Below are positions 46,153 to 55,483 of a stretch of DNA of 64,000 nt, in pieces. The notes below the pieces were generated by a model. It worked only from the letters and a program-made list of their open reading frames with translations, did no database searches and was not told the origin of the DNA. Position numbers and translations under genes: made by a program. Position 1 is the first letter of the stretch, and the number at the start of each line of letters is the position of its first letter. The stretch is taken from assembly GCA_030429585.1 (NCBI GenBank), contig JAUIEU010000001.1:863994-927993 (forward strand), written 5' to 3'. This stretch comes from a bacterium. GTDB lineage: Bacteria > Cyanobacteriota > Vampirovibrionia > Vampirovibrionales > Vampirovibrionaceae.

Positions 46153-46557
46153 CTAAAAGGGGCTGTTAGCATTGGCGTTTCGGTTGCGTAATTGCTGCTG
46201 CATACGGTGTTGCAGCATGTACATATCATTCATTTGCTGCTTTAGCTTGCTCTGCTGGGTAGGGTTACTGGTGTGCTGCACCCGCCCCCACGCCTGTTTA
46301 GTTGCCGCTTTTTGTTGGGTTTCTGTAGGGCGAAGGTTGCCATACAACACCTGGGCAGCGTTTCCAAAGGTATCGCCATGGCATTGGGCTTCCATTTCGG
46401 CCATTTGTTCTACACGATTTAGCACCAACACCTTAATCCACTGGGCATACCAGCGTTGCACGCCATGTACTGCACCCTTAGCTAGGTGTACAAACAAACC
46501 GCTCCAGGTATCTGGAATAGCAGCTGTAGCAGTAGATTGTTGGGTCATGCCCATCAT
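46153..46557 (-). CDS. Conserved-looking protein of unknown function
   Basis: A 134-residue protein that I do not recognise. AGGAAC nine bases upstream of ATG 46557 supports translation. The first half is hydrophobic/aromatic (WSGLFVHLAKGAVHGVQRWYAQWIKVLVL); the second half is Gln/Asn/Met-rich (LKQQMNDMYMLQHRMQQQLRNRNANAN), likely helical. It converges on folP, 12 bp apart. Confidence 0.6.
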   Translation of the reverse strand: MMGMTQQSTATAAIPDTWSGLFVHLAKGAVHGVQRWYAQWIKVLVLNRVEQMAEMEAQCHGDTFGNAAQVLYGNLRPTETQQKAATKQAWGRVQHTSNPTQQSKLKQQMNDMYMLQHRMQQQLRNRNANANSPF

Positions 46558-46847
46558 CAGTAACTGTTCCTAATAATCTCTCAACTCGTGTGTGAACCAT
46601 TGTAACGCCGTGCAATACAACGCGACTACCTTGTTTAGCCCTACCGAAACAGGCCGTACAACCGCGACAAAACGCGCTAATTCTCTACCTCACAAGCATT
46701 AAACCCATTGCTTACCATCTGATGTTAGTTGGTAACAGGCAATTTACATACTGTACGCACGTTACCTTGTTAGTCGGCAGCCTCTTTTTATGGTCATTAA
46801 CCTGCCGCATGATTTGTTGTAACTGTTTGCATGGTACCCCTCCGCTC

Positions 46848-48158
46848 ATGACATCTACTTTTGCCTCCACCACTGCCCGCCCCCGTTTTGCCAGCTATAC
46901 CGTTAGCGATGTAGGCGCCAGCGACGCCGAGCATGGCCACATCCGCACCTTACTGTATACGGAAAATGACCAGCTACTAGGCTTTACCAACAGCAAAATA
47001 AGCCAAAAACCCTTTGAAACTGAAAATGACTTTACCCGTGGTATCGCCATAAACGTGGCAGAACTGCTAAACAAGCATGCCACCACCATTAAAAAAGACC
47101 CCTTACGTCTTATCCGCGGTATGACACCCGGCAGTGCCATGTACCAAAGTGGCAGCCCCATCATTAGCGAAATCGGTAACATGACAAAAACCGATGGCAG
47201 CACCTTAAAACTTATTAAGATGACCGATATTGTAAAGTACCTAAAAGAGCTGGTCCCTACCGAGCTGCTTAAAGGTGGTGGCAGTGATATTGCCCTAGAG
47301 TTTAGCAACGATATGGTGGGTGCTGCTGCCAGCGCTGCCAAAACCCTATACGCCGCCCCAGAAAAATATGGTATGACCGATGGCGACCAAATCACCCTAA
47401 TGATGATTGGGGGTGGTTTTGGGATTTCTCATATGCGGCATTTCCCAGCCAATGGCAACCAACCTGCCCAAGTAGAAATTGTGGCAGCTGAAGATGGTAA
47501 CGCTGTATTAGATGCTGGGGATCTCTCGCTAGAGCAACGAGCTGCCAGTGTTCGAGCCTTTGTTCATAACTTTAAACAGGGCTTGGCCAAGCAAGGTATT
47601 TCGCTTAGCGCAGAGCAAAAAGAGGCGTTAAAAAGCAACGGAAAAGCGGTTACCGTACTGGCCGAAGCGCAAAGTATTATCCCCAACCTGACGGAAGAAC
47701 AGCACCGCCAAGCCGCCATAAGTGCCATTAACCCCGTATTAGATGCCCTAGCCGTCGTCATCAATCAAAACAGTTTGCGATACCACCAAAAATTTGTACT
47801 AACCGGCACCGTTATTGAAGGGGTTAAGGCCTTTATTGAAGAAAATACAGAGACCCTGCCTAGTATAAAAGCAGAACTCGCTACCCTAAACACCCAGGCC
47901 GAATCCGACACTCGGTTAAAAGCCATACTGAACAACCAAGACGACGTAATGGCTAAGATTATTCTTTCTCGGGTATGGCAAGGCCACTGGCACGAAGACA
48001 AACTAAAAGAGTTTGTCTTCGGTAACCACCAAGCATCCCCATACAAAATTATTACCAAACTCTCCATGAAAACCAACGCCGAAGGGGGCACCATGCTAAA
48101 AGATGCCAAACGTGCCGGTGCCGGTAATAACCCTAACCGCCTTATCTTTTCCTTATAA
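46848..48158 (+). CDS. Sugar-kinase-like (ASKHA fold) protein of unknown function
   Basis: A 436-residue protein. The spacing of motifs resembles glucokinase/hexokinase-type ASKHA proteins: a first phosphate-like loop near D21-V-G (YTVSDVGASDAEHGHIRTLLYTENDQLLG), a central FSNDMVGAAASAA with N154-D155 where hexokinases have the catalytic Asp, and a second phosphate-like loop MMIGGGFG at 186-192. The C-terminal 180 residues are helical and unrecognised. ATG 46848 is used because the upstream extension is Cys-rich and non-family-like. Kinase activity is inference. Confidence 0.5.
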   Translation: MTSTFASTTARPRFASYTVSDVGASDAEHGHIRTLLYTENDQLLGFTNSKISQKPFETENDFTRGIAINVAELLNKHATTIKKDPLRLIRGMTPGSAMYQSGSPIISEIGNMTKTDGSTLKLIKMTDIVKYLKELVPTELLKGGGSDIALEFSNDMVGAAASAAKTLYAAPEKYGMTDGDQITLMMIGGGFGISHMRHFPANGNQPAQVEIVAAEDGNAVLDAGDLSLEQRAASVRAFVHNFKQGLAKQGISLSAEQKEALKSNGKAVTVLAEAQSIIPNLTEEQHRQAAISAINPVLDALAVVINQNSLRYHQKFVLTGTVIEGVKAFIEENTETLPSIKAELATLNTQAESDTRLKAILNNQDDVMAKIILSRVWQGHWHEDKLKEFVFGNHQASPYKIITKLSMKTNAEGGTMLKDAKRAGAGNNPNRLIFSL

Positions 48159-48385
48159 CGCAGGTAAGTGCTTTCCACTCGCCCATTTAACCATTTTTCT
48201 CCACCAGCATGGGCCCATTAATAAATAAACCCTAAAGGCCAGCCTGTGCTATAACAGTGGGGTACCATCGCCACACGTTAGCACCCATGAGAACGGGCAC
48301 AATCGTGTCGGCTAAGTAAGCGTCTTTAATATAATAACGGCTTACTCTCGCGTCTCCCTCGCATAATCTAGGTAACCACCCCACC

Positions 48386-49552
48386 TTGGCCAGCGCTCAA
48401 CAAATCCTAATTTTATCATCCCGCACCGGCGGGGGGCATGCCAGTGCGGCAGCAGCGCTACAAACCTGCTTTACGGATCAATCCGCTGGCAACATTTTGG
48501 TTAAAATTACCCAAGTGCTGGAAGAAGCTGGTACGGTGCCACGCCGCCTAGGCGAAGTATACAACTACTTGCTACGCCACCACCAAGATTGGATGCAATA
48601 TTATTACTGGGTTGTTAACCGGTTTCGCCTAAACGAATCCAAAATGATTTTAAAAGGGGCGTACCACTACGGCAAAGAACTGGTTGGCCGCTTTACCCCC
48701 GATGTGGTGGTCTCGGTTCACCCCATGACCCACCATTTTTTCTCTTACTTGCTTAAGCGCCTGGGGTTGATTGAAAAAATCCCTATTGTAACGGTAGTAA
48801 CCGACCCCTGCGGCGGCTTTTGGCGCGGTTGGGCCTGCGATGAAGTACAGCAATACTATGTGGCCACCCAAGCGGCCCGCCACCAATTGGTGGCCTACAA
48901 CGTGCCGGATGAAAAAATAAGCGTGGTAGGCATGCCAGTGCACCCACGCTTCCAGCCCATCAGCCAAGATTATCGCCCGGAACTACGGGCCCAACTAGGG
49001 TTATTGCCCGAACGGTTTACTGTATTTGTAAACGCTGGCTGGGTAGGGGGCGGCAACATCCCCAGGTTACTAGATGCCATGGTGGGTAAAAACCTGCCCA
49101 TACAAGTGGTATACCTATGCGGCCACAACCAAGAATTTATTGCAGAAGGCCACCGATTTGCCCACCGGGCTAGTTTTCCAGTCCATGTGCTCGGTTTTCG
49201 CCGAGATGTGGAAGACTGGATGAATGCCTCGGATGTGATGATATCTAAACTGGGAGGCCTAACCACCTTTGAAGCCATGGCCTGCCACTTGCCTATTATT
49301 GGCGATTGCACCACTCGCCCCATGCCCCAAGAAGCTGAAACCGCCGAATTTTTAGAAACCTCTGGCGCGGGGATTATGGTGTACAAACCTAACCATATTA
49401 GCGAATTAATCTCGTTATTGGCTGCCTCGCCAGACCAATGCGCCGCCATGCGCCAGTGTGCCGCCAGCCATACCACCTTTGGCGCCAGCGATATTGCCCA
49501 AAATATATTGCAATTGATTAACACCACCCCAAGCAACGCGCCTGCTGCTTAA
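48386..49552 (+). CDS. MGDG-synthase/UgtP-type diacylglycerol glycosyltransferase
   Basis: A GT28-type glycosyltransferase of 388 residues that transfers a sugar from UDP-hexose to diacylglycerol to make membrane glycolipids. The N-terminal MGDG_synth domain is clear: ILSSRTGGGHASAAAAL, SVHPMTHHF and TVVTDPCGGFWRGWACDE. The C-terminal nucleotide-sugar site is KLGGLTTFEAMACHLPII. No ATG precedes the conserved start, so TTG 48386 is used; no Shine-Dalgarno is evident. Galactose versus glucose cannot be decided. Confidence 0.88.
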   Translation: MASAQQILILSSRTGGGHASAAAALQTCFTDQSAGNILVKITQVLEEAGTVPRRLGEVYNYLLRHHQDWMQYYYWVVNRFRLNESKMILKGAYHYGKELVGRFTPDVVVSVHPMTHHFFSYLLKRLGLIEKIPIVTVVTDPCGGFWRGWACDEVQQYYVATQAARHQLVAYNVPDEKISVVGMPVHPRFQPISQDYRPELRAQLGLLPERFTVFVNAGWVGGGNIPRLLDAMVGKNLPIQVVYLCGHNQEFIAEGHRFAHRASFPVHVLGFRRDVEDWMNASDVMISKLGGLTTFEAMACHLPIIGDCTTRPMPQEAETAEFLETSGAGIMVYKPNHISELISLLAASPDQCAAMRQCAASHTTFGASDIAQNILQLINTTPSNAPAA

Positions 49553-49743
49553 GTCCCCCTGCATGGTGCTTTCCCGCTTTTTTGGCAAGCAAGCAGGCAA
49601 AACCAGCCTGCGGTCTGCATTTTTTCATTGATTCCACTCCGTGCTTTGGCTATGGTAGCACGTCTATCTGTAGGCTGGCCCTACCAAGCTGTTTGGTAGC
49701 CCACAACCTTTCCACTTATTTTAATAGCAACCTAAGAAGGTAC

Positions 49744-50589
49744 ATGCTCGTGTCTGTTACCACCCAGCCCCCCGCCCAAACCACCGCAGAAACCAATGGT
49801 TCCGCCCCACCCCTTAGCGAAACCCTTCGTCAGTTCCCTGCCGCCGGTTTGTTAGCCGGTAAAAAAGTATTTATTAGTGGTGGGTCTCGTGGGTTAGGCC
49901 AAGCCCTATGCGGCGTGTTTGCCCGCGAAGGTGCCGATATTGCCTTTAACTATGCCACCAACGATGCCGGTGCCGAAAAAACCAAAGAACTGATTGAAGG
50001 CTTTGGCCGCCAAGCCATGAGCTACAAGGTCAGCATTACAGACCGCGATAAAACCCGCGAAATGGCCAAAGAAGTGATTGAAAAATTTGGCACCGTGGAT
50101 ATTTTGGTAAACAACGCCGCCATGAACCGTGGCGATAGTTTTGCCACCATGACGGAAGAAGCCTGGCTAGACGTGATTAACGTCAACGTCAACGGCTTAT
50201 TTTACATTACCAAGCCTTTCTTCAAAAACATGATGCGCCAACGCAAAGGTTCCGTCCTCAACATTAGCTCTATTGCTGGTATTCGTGCTGTACCCACCTC
50301 GGTACACTACTCCACCGCTAAAGCAGCCACCATTGGCTTTACCAAGTGCCTGTCTCGCGAAGCAGCCCCCTTTGGCATCACCGTCAACTCGATTGCCAGC
50401 GGTATTTTAGATACCGACTTGGGTAACGCCCTGCCGGATCAATTCCTGGCCATTTACCAAAAATGGTGCAGCAAAGGCCGTTTAGGGTCTGCCCAGGATT
50501 TAGCCGAATTTGCCAGCTTTATGGTATCGGACCGCAACACCTACATGACGGGCGAAGTAGTGACGATTGATGGCGGCACCGTGGTTTAG
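49744..50589 (+). CDS. Short-chain dehydrogenase/reductase, FabG-like
   Basis: An NAD(P)H-dependent oxidoreductase of 281 residues. It has the Rossmann motif GGSRGLGQAL, NNAAMN, catalytic Ser in ISSIAG and Y-x3-K in HYSTAKAA, and the C-terminal GEVVTIDGG seen in FabG-like enzymes. The N terminus has a 35-residue Pro/Thr/Ser-rich extension. AAGAAGG just before ATG 49744 sets the start. It could be a 3-oxoacyl-ACP reductase, but is not in a fatty-acid cluster. Confidence 0.88.
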   Translation: MLVSVTTQPPAQTTAETNGSAPPLSETLRQFPAAGLLAGKKVFISGGSRGLGQALCGVFAREGADIAFNYATNDAGAEKTKELIEGFGRQAMSYKVSITDRDKTREMAKEVIEKFGTVDILVNNAAMNRGDSFATMTEEAWLDVINVNVNGLFYITKPFFKNMMRQRKGSVLNISSIAGIRAVPTSVHYSTAKAATIGFTKCLSREAAPFGITVNSIASGILDTDLGNALPDQFLAIYQKWCSKGRLGSAQDLAEFASFMVSDRNTYMTGEVVTIDGGTVV

Positions 50590-50729
50590 GCCACCCGCCC
50601 CAAATACCCCCCATACGGTTAGCGGCCAACGCCTTTCCACCGGTTTAACCCCCCGCTTCCCCATGCTATAGTAGGGCCGTTAGATTGGCGAGGTGCTGTA
50701 TTGCCTTGCCATAATGGAGCCCCCTAATT

Positions 50730-52145
50730 ATGCCCCTTCGCATGCGCCCTTTCCGCGGTGTTCGCTACAACAGCAAGCTACCCCTGCAACAGCTCGTCGC
50801 CCCGCCGTACGATGTAATTAGCCCCGAGCTCCAAGCCGAGCTTATGGCGCGCCATGCCCACAATTCGGTAGGGCTGGATTTTAACCCCAACTGCCAAAAA
50901 ACCAACCACACCGCCGCCCAACAGCTCATGGGCCAATGGCTGGGCGATGGCACCTTAGCCCAAGATGATACCCCGGCCTATTACCTGTACAGCCAGGAGT
51001 GGGTGGAAAAAGGCCATACCATTATCCGCAAGGGCATTATTGGCGCCATTTTACTGGATGATGACGCCGACACCTTGAGCGACGGCCACACCACAAAAGC
51101 CGCCACCATTTTGCCCCACGAGCGCACCATCCACCAGTACATTACCGAACGCATTAACCTGTATGCCGATACCAACGCCAACCTAAGCCCTATTTTTTTA
51201 ATGGGCAACGACCCGACCTGCACCATTGAAACTGAGCTATTTGAGGGTGATTTTGCCAAAAAGCAATCGTGGCACAAAGTAACGGATGATGATGGGGTCA
51301 TCCATCGGTTTGCTGCCGTTACCGATGGCAACGCCATAGAGCTGATACTGCAAGTGATGATTGAACAACGCCTACTAATTGCAGACGGGCATCACCGATT
51401 CCGCACGGCGCTGACCCTAAAGCAACAAGCCCGCAAAGCCTACGCCCAGCAACACGGCACCGAACCCCCCTTAGGCGAACTACCTACCGACTACCTCATG
51501 GCCTTTGTCACCAACATGGCAGACCCTGGCCTGGTGGTATACCCTACCCACCGCGTGTTACACAGCCTACCCGCTGGCTGGACAAAAGAACGCCTGCTAG
51601 AGCGCCTTAGCGTGATGTTTAAAACCGTGGATGACGGCGAGTTCACCAAGGATGCTAGCACCATTCGTTTGCATGTGGGGGGCACCACCAAGGTGCTGCG
51701 CCTAGGCGACCCTGACAAACATTTGGCAGATTTAGCCGCCCCCCTCCGCAAGCTGGACGCCGCTATTTTAGACCATTTGGTATTTACCGGCCTGCTAAAC
51801 ACGGAGGCCCAAGATTTAAAAACCAGTGGCCTGCTTGGCTTTGAGCGCAGTAAAAAACAGATGCTTACCCAGCTAAGCGGAGGCCATGCCCTACTGGCCT
51901 TTGAACTACACGCCCCACCCGTCAGCCTGGTGGATAATATCTGCAAAAGCGGGTTGCTCATGCCCCAAAAATCTACCTACTTTTACCCAAAGCTGCTAAC
52001 CGGCCTGGTGTTTTACCCTTACGGCACCCCCCAAGGCGCCAACACGGGCTTGCTTAAATCTGCCGTGCCTAAGGCCAGTAACCTACCGGCAGAATTACTG
52101 CCCGCCGGAGTAGCCCTGCTAGATAAAGCCCCTGTAACCGCTTAG
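50730..52145 (+). CDS. DUF1015-family protein
   Basis: A 471-residue protein of the DUF1015 family, whose function is not established. Family landmarks are MRPFRGVRYNSK...VAPPYDVIS at the N terminus, PAYYLYSQEW, the central LLIADGHHRFRTAL and a C-terminal KSTYFYPKLLTGLVF. It is followed by a small membrane protein gene 40 bp downstream, probably co-transcribed. Confidence 0.9.
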   Translation: MPLRMRPFRGVRYNSKLPLQQLVAPPYDVISPELQAELMARHAHNSVGLDFNPNCQKTNHTAAQQLMGQWLGDGTLAQDDTPAYYLYSQEWVEKGHTIIRKGIIGAILLDDDADTLSDGHTTKAATILPHERTIHQYITERINLYADTNANLSPIFLMGNDPTCTIETELFEGDFAKKQSWHKVTDDDGVIHRFAAVTDGNAIELILQVMIEQRLLIADGHHRFRTALTLKQQARKAYAQQHGTEPPLGELPTDYLMAFVTNMADPGLVVYPTHRVLHSLPAGWTKERLLERLSVMFKTVDDGEFTKDASTIRLHVGGTTKVLRLGDPDKHLADLAAPLRKLDAAILDHLVFTGLLNTEAQDLKTSGLLGFERSKKQMLTQLSGGHALLAFELHAPPVSLVDNICKSGLLMPQKSTYFYPKLLTGLVFYPYGTPQGANTGLLKSAVPKASNLPAELLPAGVALLDKAPVTA

Positions 52146-52185
52146 CCACGTTTATTGGCCACCTTTTAATTTGGAAAGAGCCCCC

Positions 52186-52509
52186 ATGCCCACGAGAGAT
52201 TTTTACCAAACCGTAGACAACCCCCCGGTTGCCATTATGCCCGACCCCATTACCGGCGAGCCGCCCCTACTGGCCCAGCAGGTGGAAAACCAAAAACCTA
52301 TCAATACCACGCCATTCCATATGTCTAAAGAGGTGAAGATTAGCGTGGCGGTGGCGGTGTTTGTGCTGCTGTTTTACGGGTGCCTGGCCATTTTTGGGGC
52401 CAATACCATTATTGCGCTAGAAAAACGCCAAGGCAAAACCCCACAAGTAACGGTGGAAAAGCCCATCAGCTTTATCGATACCACCTATTTAAAAAAAGTC
52501 CAAAACTAA
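52186..52509 (+). CDS. Small single-pass membrane protein
   Basis: A 107-residue protein with a polar Pro-rich N terminus (about 50 residues) and one membrane helix (VKISVAVAVFVLLFYGCLAIFGANTII), then a basic/polar tail. GGAAAGAG precedes ATG 52186. I do not recognise it. It is probably expressed with the DUF1015 gene. Confidence 0.6.
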   Translation: MPTRDFYQTVDNPPVAIMPDPITGEPPLLAQQVENQKPINTTPFHMSKEVKISVAVAVFVLLFYGCLAIFGANTIIALEKRQGKTPQVTVEKPISFIDTTYLKKVQN

Positions 52510-52517
52510 TGCTTTTC

Positions 52518-53246
52518 TTATTTAGCTAACCAATTATTTAGTAAAGAAAGTAATTCAGGGTTGTCATTAGCAACAGCATACGCCATAACATGATGAGATA
52601 ATAAGGTTTCTCCCACGCATAATTTAGGATGAGTACTCGCATAATAATAGGCTTCGTGGGCATCCGTAATAATAATAGCATTGGGGGCGGCCAACAGTGT
52701 GGTAAACAACTGGGTGTTATCGCTAACCCACTGTTTCATCGCATTAGGGTAATGTTGCCGTACAAATGCTTCATTCGTACCACCTATATTGGTAATAATA
52801 TGGCTAGTTGGGGTGTTTAAATCTATTGGTAAATGATATTTGCAATGGGTTACTGTGGTTTTTCCACCTACCGCATAGGGCTGGCTAAACAAAACCTGCT
52901 GTTGCCGTTTTGGGGTAACGTTAATCCCACCCATGGCCACATCAAATCGTTTTTGGGTTAAATCGCTAACCCACGTTTGCCAAGTCGTGGGCACCAGTAT
53001 CAACTGGTAACTAGCATCATTAGCAAACTGTTGTGCAGCAGCCACATCACTACCTATATAGCGACCACTGGGTAAGAGTAACGTGAATGGTGGATAATCA
53101 CCCGTTGTACCTACACGCAATAAGGGTTTAGAGTTGGGCACCCACAGTAGCCCCAGCACCAGAACAATTAACAAACACGCCACACCAAGAAAACACCACC
53201 ACCGATGCATTACTGATTTGCCTGTTCTAATATTGCTAACCGTCAT
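52518..53246 (-). CDS. PheC-like cyclohexadienyl/arogenate dehydratase, membrane-anchored
   Basis: A 242-residue protein with an N-terminal anchor or signal (FLGVACLLIVLVLGLLWV) and a type 3 solute-binding fold. The pattern fits PheC rather than a transporter protein: LRVGTTGDYPPF, VPTTWQTWVSDLTQKRFDVAMGGINVTPKRQQQVLFSQPY, NIGGTNEAFVRQ, and ITDAHEAYYYASTHPKLCV with the catalytic Glu of TDxxE and the HPxLC pair. PheC makes phenylpyruvate or phenylalanine from prephenate or arogenate outside the cytoplasm. The start overlaps the YggS stop (ATGA), so the genes are coupled. Confidence 0.75.
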   Translation of the reverse strand: MTVSNIRTGKSVMHRWWCFLGVACLLIVLVLGLLWVPNSKPLLRVGTTGDYPPFTLLLPSGRYIGSDVAAAQQFANDASYQLILVPTTWQTWVSDLTQKRFDVAMGGINVTPKRQQQVLFSQPYAVGGKTTVTHCKYHLPIDLNTPTSHIITNIGGTNEAFVRQHYPNAMKQWVSDNTQLFTTLLAAPNAIIITDAHEAYYYASTHPKLCVGETLLSHHVMAYAVANDNPELLSLLNNWLAK

Positions 53247-54019
53247 ACTGAAAACAACGCGCGGCCAATGCGAATAAAGGTGGCCCCATGCTGTAAGGCC
53301 ACGTGGTAATCGTTGGTCATCCCCATGGAAAGGGTTGGCAGAGCTTGTTGGTGGGTGTCCTCTAGTCTATCGCGCAGGGTTTTTACCCCACCAAACACCT
53401 GGGCCAGTTGGGCATCATCCACCCCATAGGGCGCCATGGCCATTACTCCCTGCACCTGGATGCCTGGCAACGCCGCCATCACCGCAAAGTTTTCCGCAAG
53501 TGCCGTCGGTGTAAAGCCATGTTTTTGGGCTTCGTTTGCCTGGTTTACCTGCAACAACACAGGTTGCACCAACCCAGCGGCCTGGTTAGCGTCACTCAAC
53601 TTTTCAGCCAACGCAACACTATCCACACTGTGGATTAACGCAAAACGGCCCACGGTTTTGGCCACTTTTTTGCGCTGCAAATGGCCCATAAAATGCCATT
53701 GGTAGGGCACCTGGCCATAATCCAACCCTCTGCCGCCGGTTCCTCCATCTTGTGTTAGAGGTGTGGCAGCAGTGTGTTGGTTGGGGTTGGGGTATTGGGC
53801 ACCTACTGGCGGTGGGTGTGTGGCTAGCCAGGTTTGTTTCTCCAAGGCAGTGGCCACTCTATTTTCGCCCACGTGTTGTACACCATGGGTTGCCAGTTGT
53901 GCCATCATCGGGGCATCAACGGTTTTGGTTACCACCACTACCTGGGCCTTGGCAGCCGTTGCCTGTTGGCACAGGTGTTGGTAGCGGTGGTGGTTAAACG
54001 TAGTGGGTGGAGTCGCCAT
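53243..54019 (-). CDS. YggS-family pyridoxal-phosphate-binding protein
   Basis: Alanine-racemase-fold PLP carrier thought to maintain PLP homeostasis. The PLP Lys is in VVVVTKTVD, with HVGENRVA, WHFMGHLQRKK, VLLQVNQANEAQKHGF and LSMGMTNDYHVALQHGATFIRIGRALF as family motifs. An extra Pro/Gly/Asn-rich segment of about 30 residues (PPVGAQYPNPNQHTAATPLTQDGG) interrupts the usual fold before GQVPYQWHF. The start at 54019 is preferred because an upstream ATG (54037) lies inside a palindrome. It overlaps the PheC-like gene by four bases. Confidence 0.88.
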   Translation of the reverse strand: MATPPTTFNHHRYQHLCQQATAAKAQVVVVTKTVDAPMMAQLATHGVQHVGENRVATALEKQTWLATHPPPVGAQYPNPNQHTAATPLTQDGGTGGRGLDYGQVPYQWHFMGHLQRKKVAKTVGRFALIHSVDSVALAEKLSDANQAAGLVQPVLLQVNQANEAQKHGFTPTALAENFAVMAALPGIQVQGVMAMAPYGVDDAQLAQVFGGVKTLRDRLEDTHQQALPTLSMGMTNDYHVALQHGATFIRIGRALFSV

Positions 54020-54034
54020 TACACTATAGGTAAT

Positions 54035-54051
54035 CATAAACCCGGTTTATG
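54035..54051. promoter_or_regulatory. Palindrome at the yggS start
   Basis: CATAAACC-C-GGTTTATG, a perfect inverted repeat with 8-base arms just upstream of the preferred yggS start. It looks like an operator for an autoregulated or PLP-related repressor, but the regulator is unknown. Confidence 0.4.
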
Positions 54052-54118
54052 ATGCCAGTGGCACTTAGTAGCACCTCGTGGTACTTCGGCAACCCTCGCC
54101 TATTTAATCTCTACTTGT

Positions 54119-54451
54119 TTAAGCCGATTGGCTGGTAGGGTCGCCCCCGGCGCCATCGTCAAAAAACAACTGGTTGATATAGAGCGGCTGCATGGCCCCC
54201 ATGCGGCTAAATTGCCGTAGGGCTTGCAGGCCACCGCGGGTTTCCATTAGGTGGTAGCCAGCGCCATCCAGGCCTTGTTTCACCAGGCCGCCTTGTTTAC
54301 AACTGCCCAGCATTACAATTTTACCGTGGCTGGTAATCAGCATGGTGGGTTTGGGCGGTGTGGCGTTTAGCTTTAAGGTTTTTTTCTCAGGTGTATCTGG
54401 CGCCGAACCGGTGGTGGTGGGCTCCGATGGTTTTTCCTGTGGTTGACTCAT
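54119..54451 (-). CDS. Protein of unknown function
   Basis: A 110-residue protein with a polar Pro/Thr/Lys-rich first third and a compact second part (TMLITSHGKIVMLGSCKQGGLVKQGLDGAGYHLMETRGGLQALRQFS). I do not recognise it. GGGGG lies upstream of ATG 54451; an ATG six codons earlier is also possible. It has the same orientation as the YggS pair, about 100 bp upstream of it. Confidence 0.5.
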   Translation of the reverse strand: MSQPQEKPSEPTTTGSAPDTPEKKTLKLNATPPKPTMLITSHGKIVMLGSCKQGGLVKQGLDGAGYHLMETRGGLQALRQFSRMGAMQPLYINQLFFDDGAGGDPTSQSA

Positions 54452-54795
54452 ACGTGCGTCATCCCCCATGTGGTCTCTTGTGTGCGTTCTCGTATCGATT
54501 GTCTAAGGCTGGCAATAATGGCCAGCGTCCCGTCTCTATTTACTGTAGGTGCATAAAGCCATCTTACCCATTGTTTTGTGATAGTTTGCCAAGTTTTTTG
54601 AAAAACTTGTAACATTTACCCGCCAACCCAAAGCCCCCTCTCCTCTGTCACCCCTTTTTTACCTCTTTACCCGTGCCGGAAAAACCGCTGATTGACTTAC
54701 TCGCGCCCTTTAGCGACACTGTGTCGATAGTAAATTAATCTCACCCCAACCCTTCAATTTACCCACCCCCTCTGTATTTAAAAGGATGCCTCCAC
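54452..54795. other. 344-bp intergenic region with palindrome
   Basis: Divergent region before the DUF1292 gene. It holds a TTGACT hexamer (54692 area) and a perfect palindrome CGACAC-T-GTGTCG at 54714-54726, suggesting a regulated promoter for the DUF1292 gene. No gene is seen. Confidence 0.45.
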
Positions 54796-55308
54796 ATGTC
54801 TGACCAAGCCACACCAGAAATGCCCGCTTCTCACCTGATTGAAACCACCGATGAAGATGGCAATACCCATGTATTTGAAAAACTAGAAGAATACGACATC
54901 GAAGGTCAGCGCTACGCCTTAATGATTTATGTAGGCGAGCAAGAAGAAGGCAGCACCTTAGAGCAAGCCGCTCGCCAACTGGCCCAACAACTTACCGAAG
55001 ATATGGGCAGCAACGGTAATGGTAATGGCAACGGCCACCATACCCCAGAAGACGCCAAAGCAGCGGTTGAGCCCCATGTACACGGGCCAAACTGCAACCA
55101 CGGCCACGATGCCGATGGCGACGATGAAGGCTACGACGAAGAGCTGGTGATTATGCGCTTGGTAACCGATGAAGACGGCGACGATATTTTTGAAGCCATT
55201 GAAGACGATGCCGAGTTTGAAACCGTGGTAAGCGCCATTGAAGCCATGAGCGAGAACGGCGAACTGCCCTTTGAACTACTAGACGACGAGCCCGTTAGCA
55301 ATAACTAA
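54796..55308 (+). CDS. DUF1292 protein with inserted His/Cys motif
   Basis: A 170-residue acidic protein. The N-terminal part (LIETTDEDGNTHVFEKLEEYDIEGQRYALMIYV) and C-terminal part (DEELVIMRLVTDEDGDDIFEAIEDDAEFETV) together match DUF1292 (YrzB-like), function unknown. Between them lies an insertion of about 50 residues with an Asn/Gly run and a metal-ligand-rich stretch HVHGPNCNHGHDADGD. The trigger factor tail in this window has the closely similar HVHDENCNHDHDHGD. AAAAGGA lies upstream of the ATG, and a strong terminator follows, so it is monocistronic. Confidence 0.8.
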   Translation: MSDQATPEMPASHLIETTDEDGNTHVFEKLEEYDIEGQRYALMIYVGEQEEGSTLEQAARQLAQQLTEDMGSNGNGNGNGHHTPEDAKAAVEPHVHGPNCNHGHDADGDDEGYDEELVIMRLVTDEDGDDIFEAIEDDAEFETVVSAIEAMSENGELPFELLDDEPVSNN

Positions 55309-55331
55309 TCGCCCCCTAGCCTTACCTTTTT

Positions 55332-55366
55332 AAACAGCCCCGCCAGTATGTTTGGTGGGGCTGTTT
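55332..55366 (+). terminator. Strong terminator after DUF1292 gene
   Basis: AAACAGCCCCGCCA / TGGTGGGGCTGTTT with a 7-base loop (one G-T or mismatch), then TTAATT. It separates the DUF1292 gene from sucC and should work in both directions. Confidence 0.85.
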
Positions 55367-55483
55367 TAATTCGCACAATATTACCCATTGGGCCTATGAC
55401 AAGCACTCCGCCTTGTGTTACCGTACCTTCATCAATTGTTACTGCCGCTACTGGTAGACGGCTAGAAGGACACCCACCGCGCT

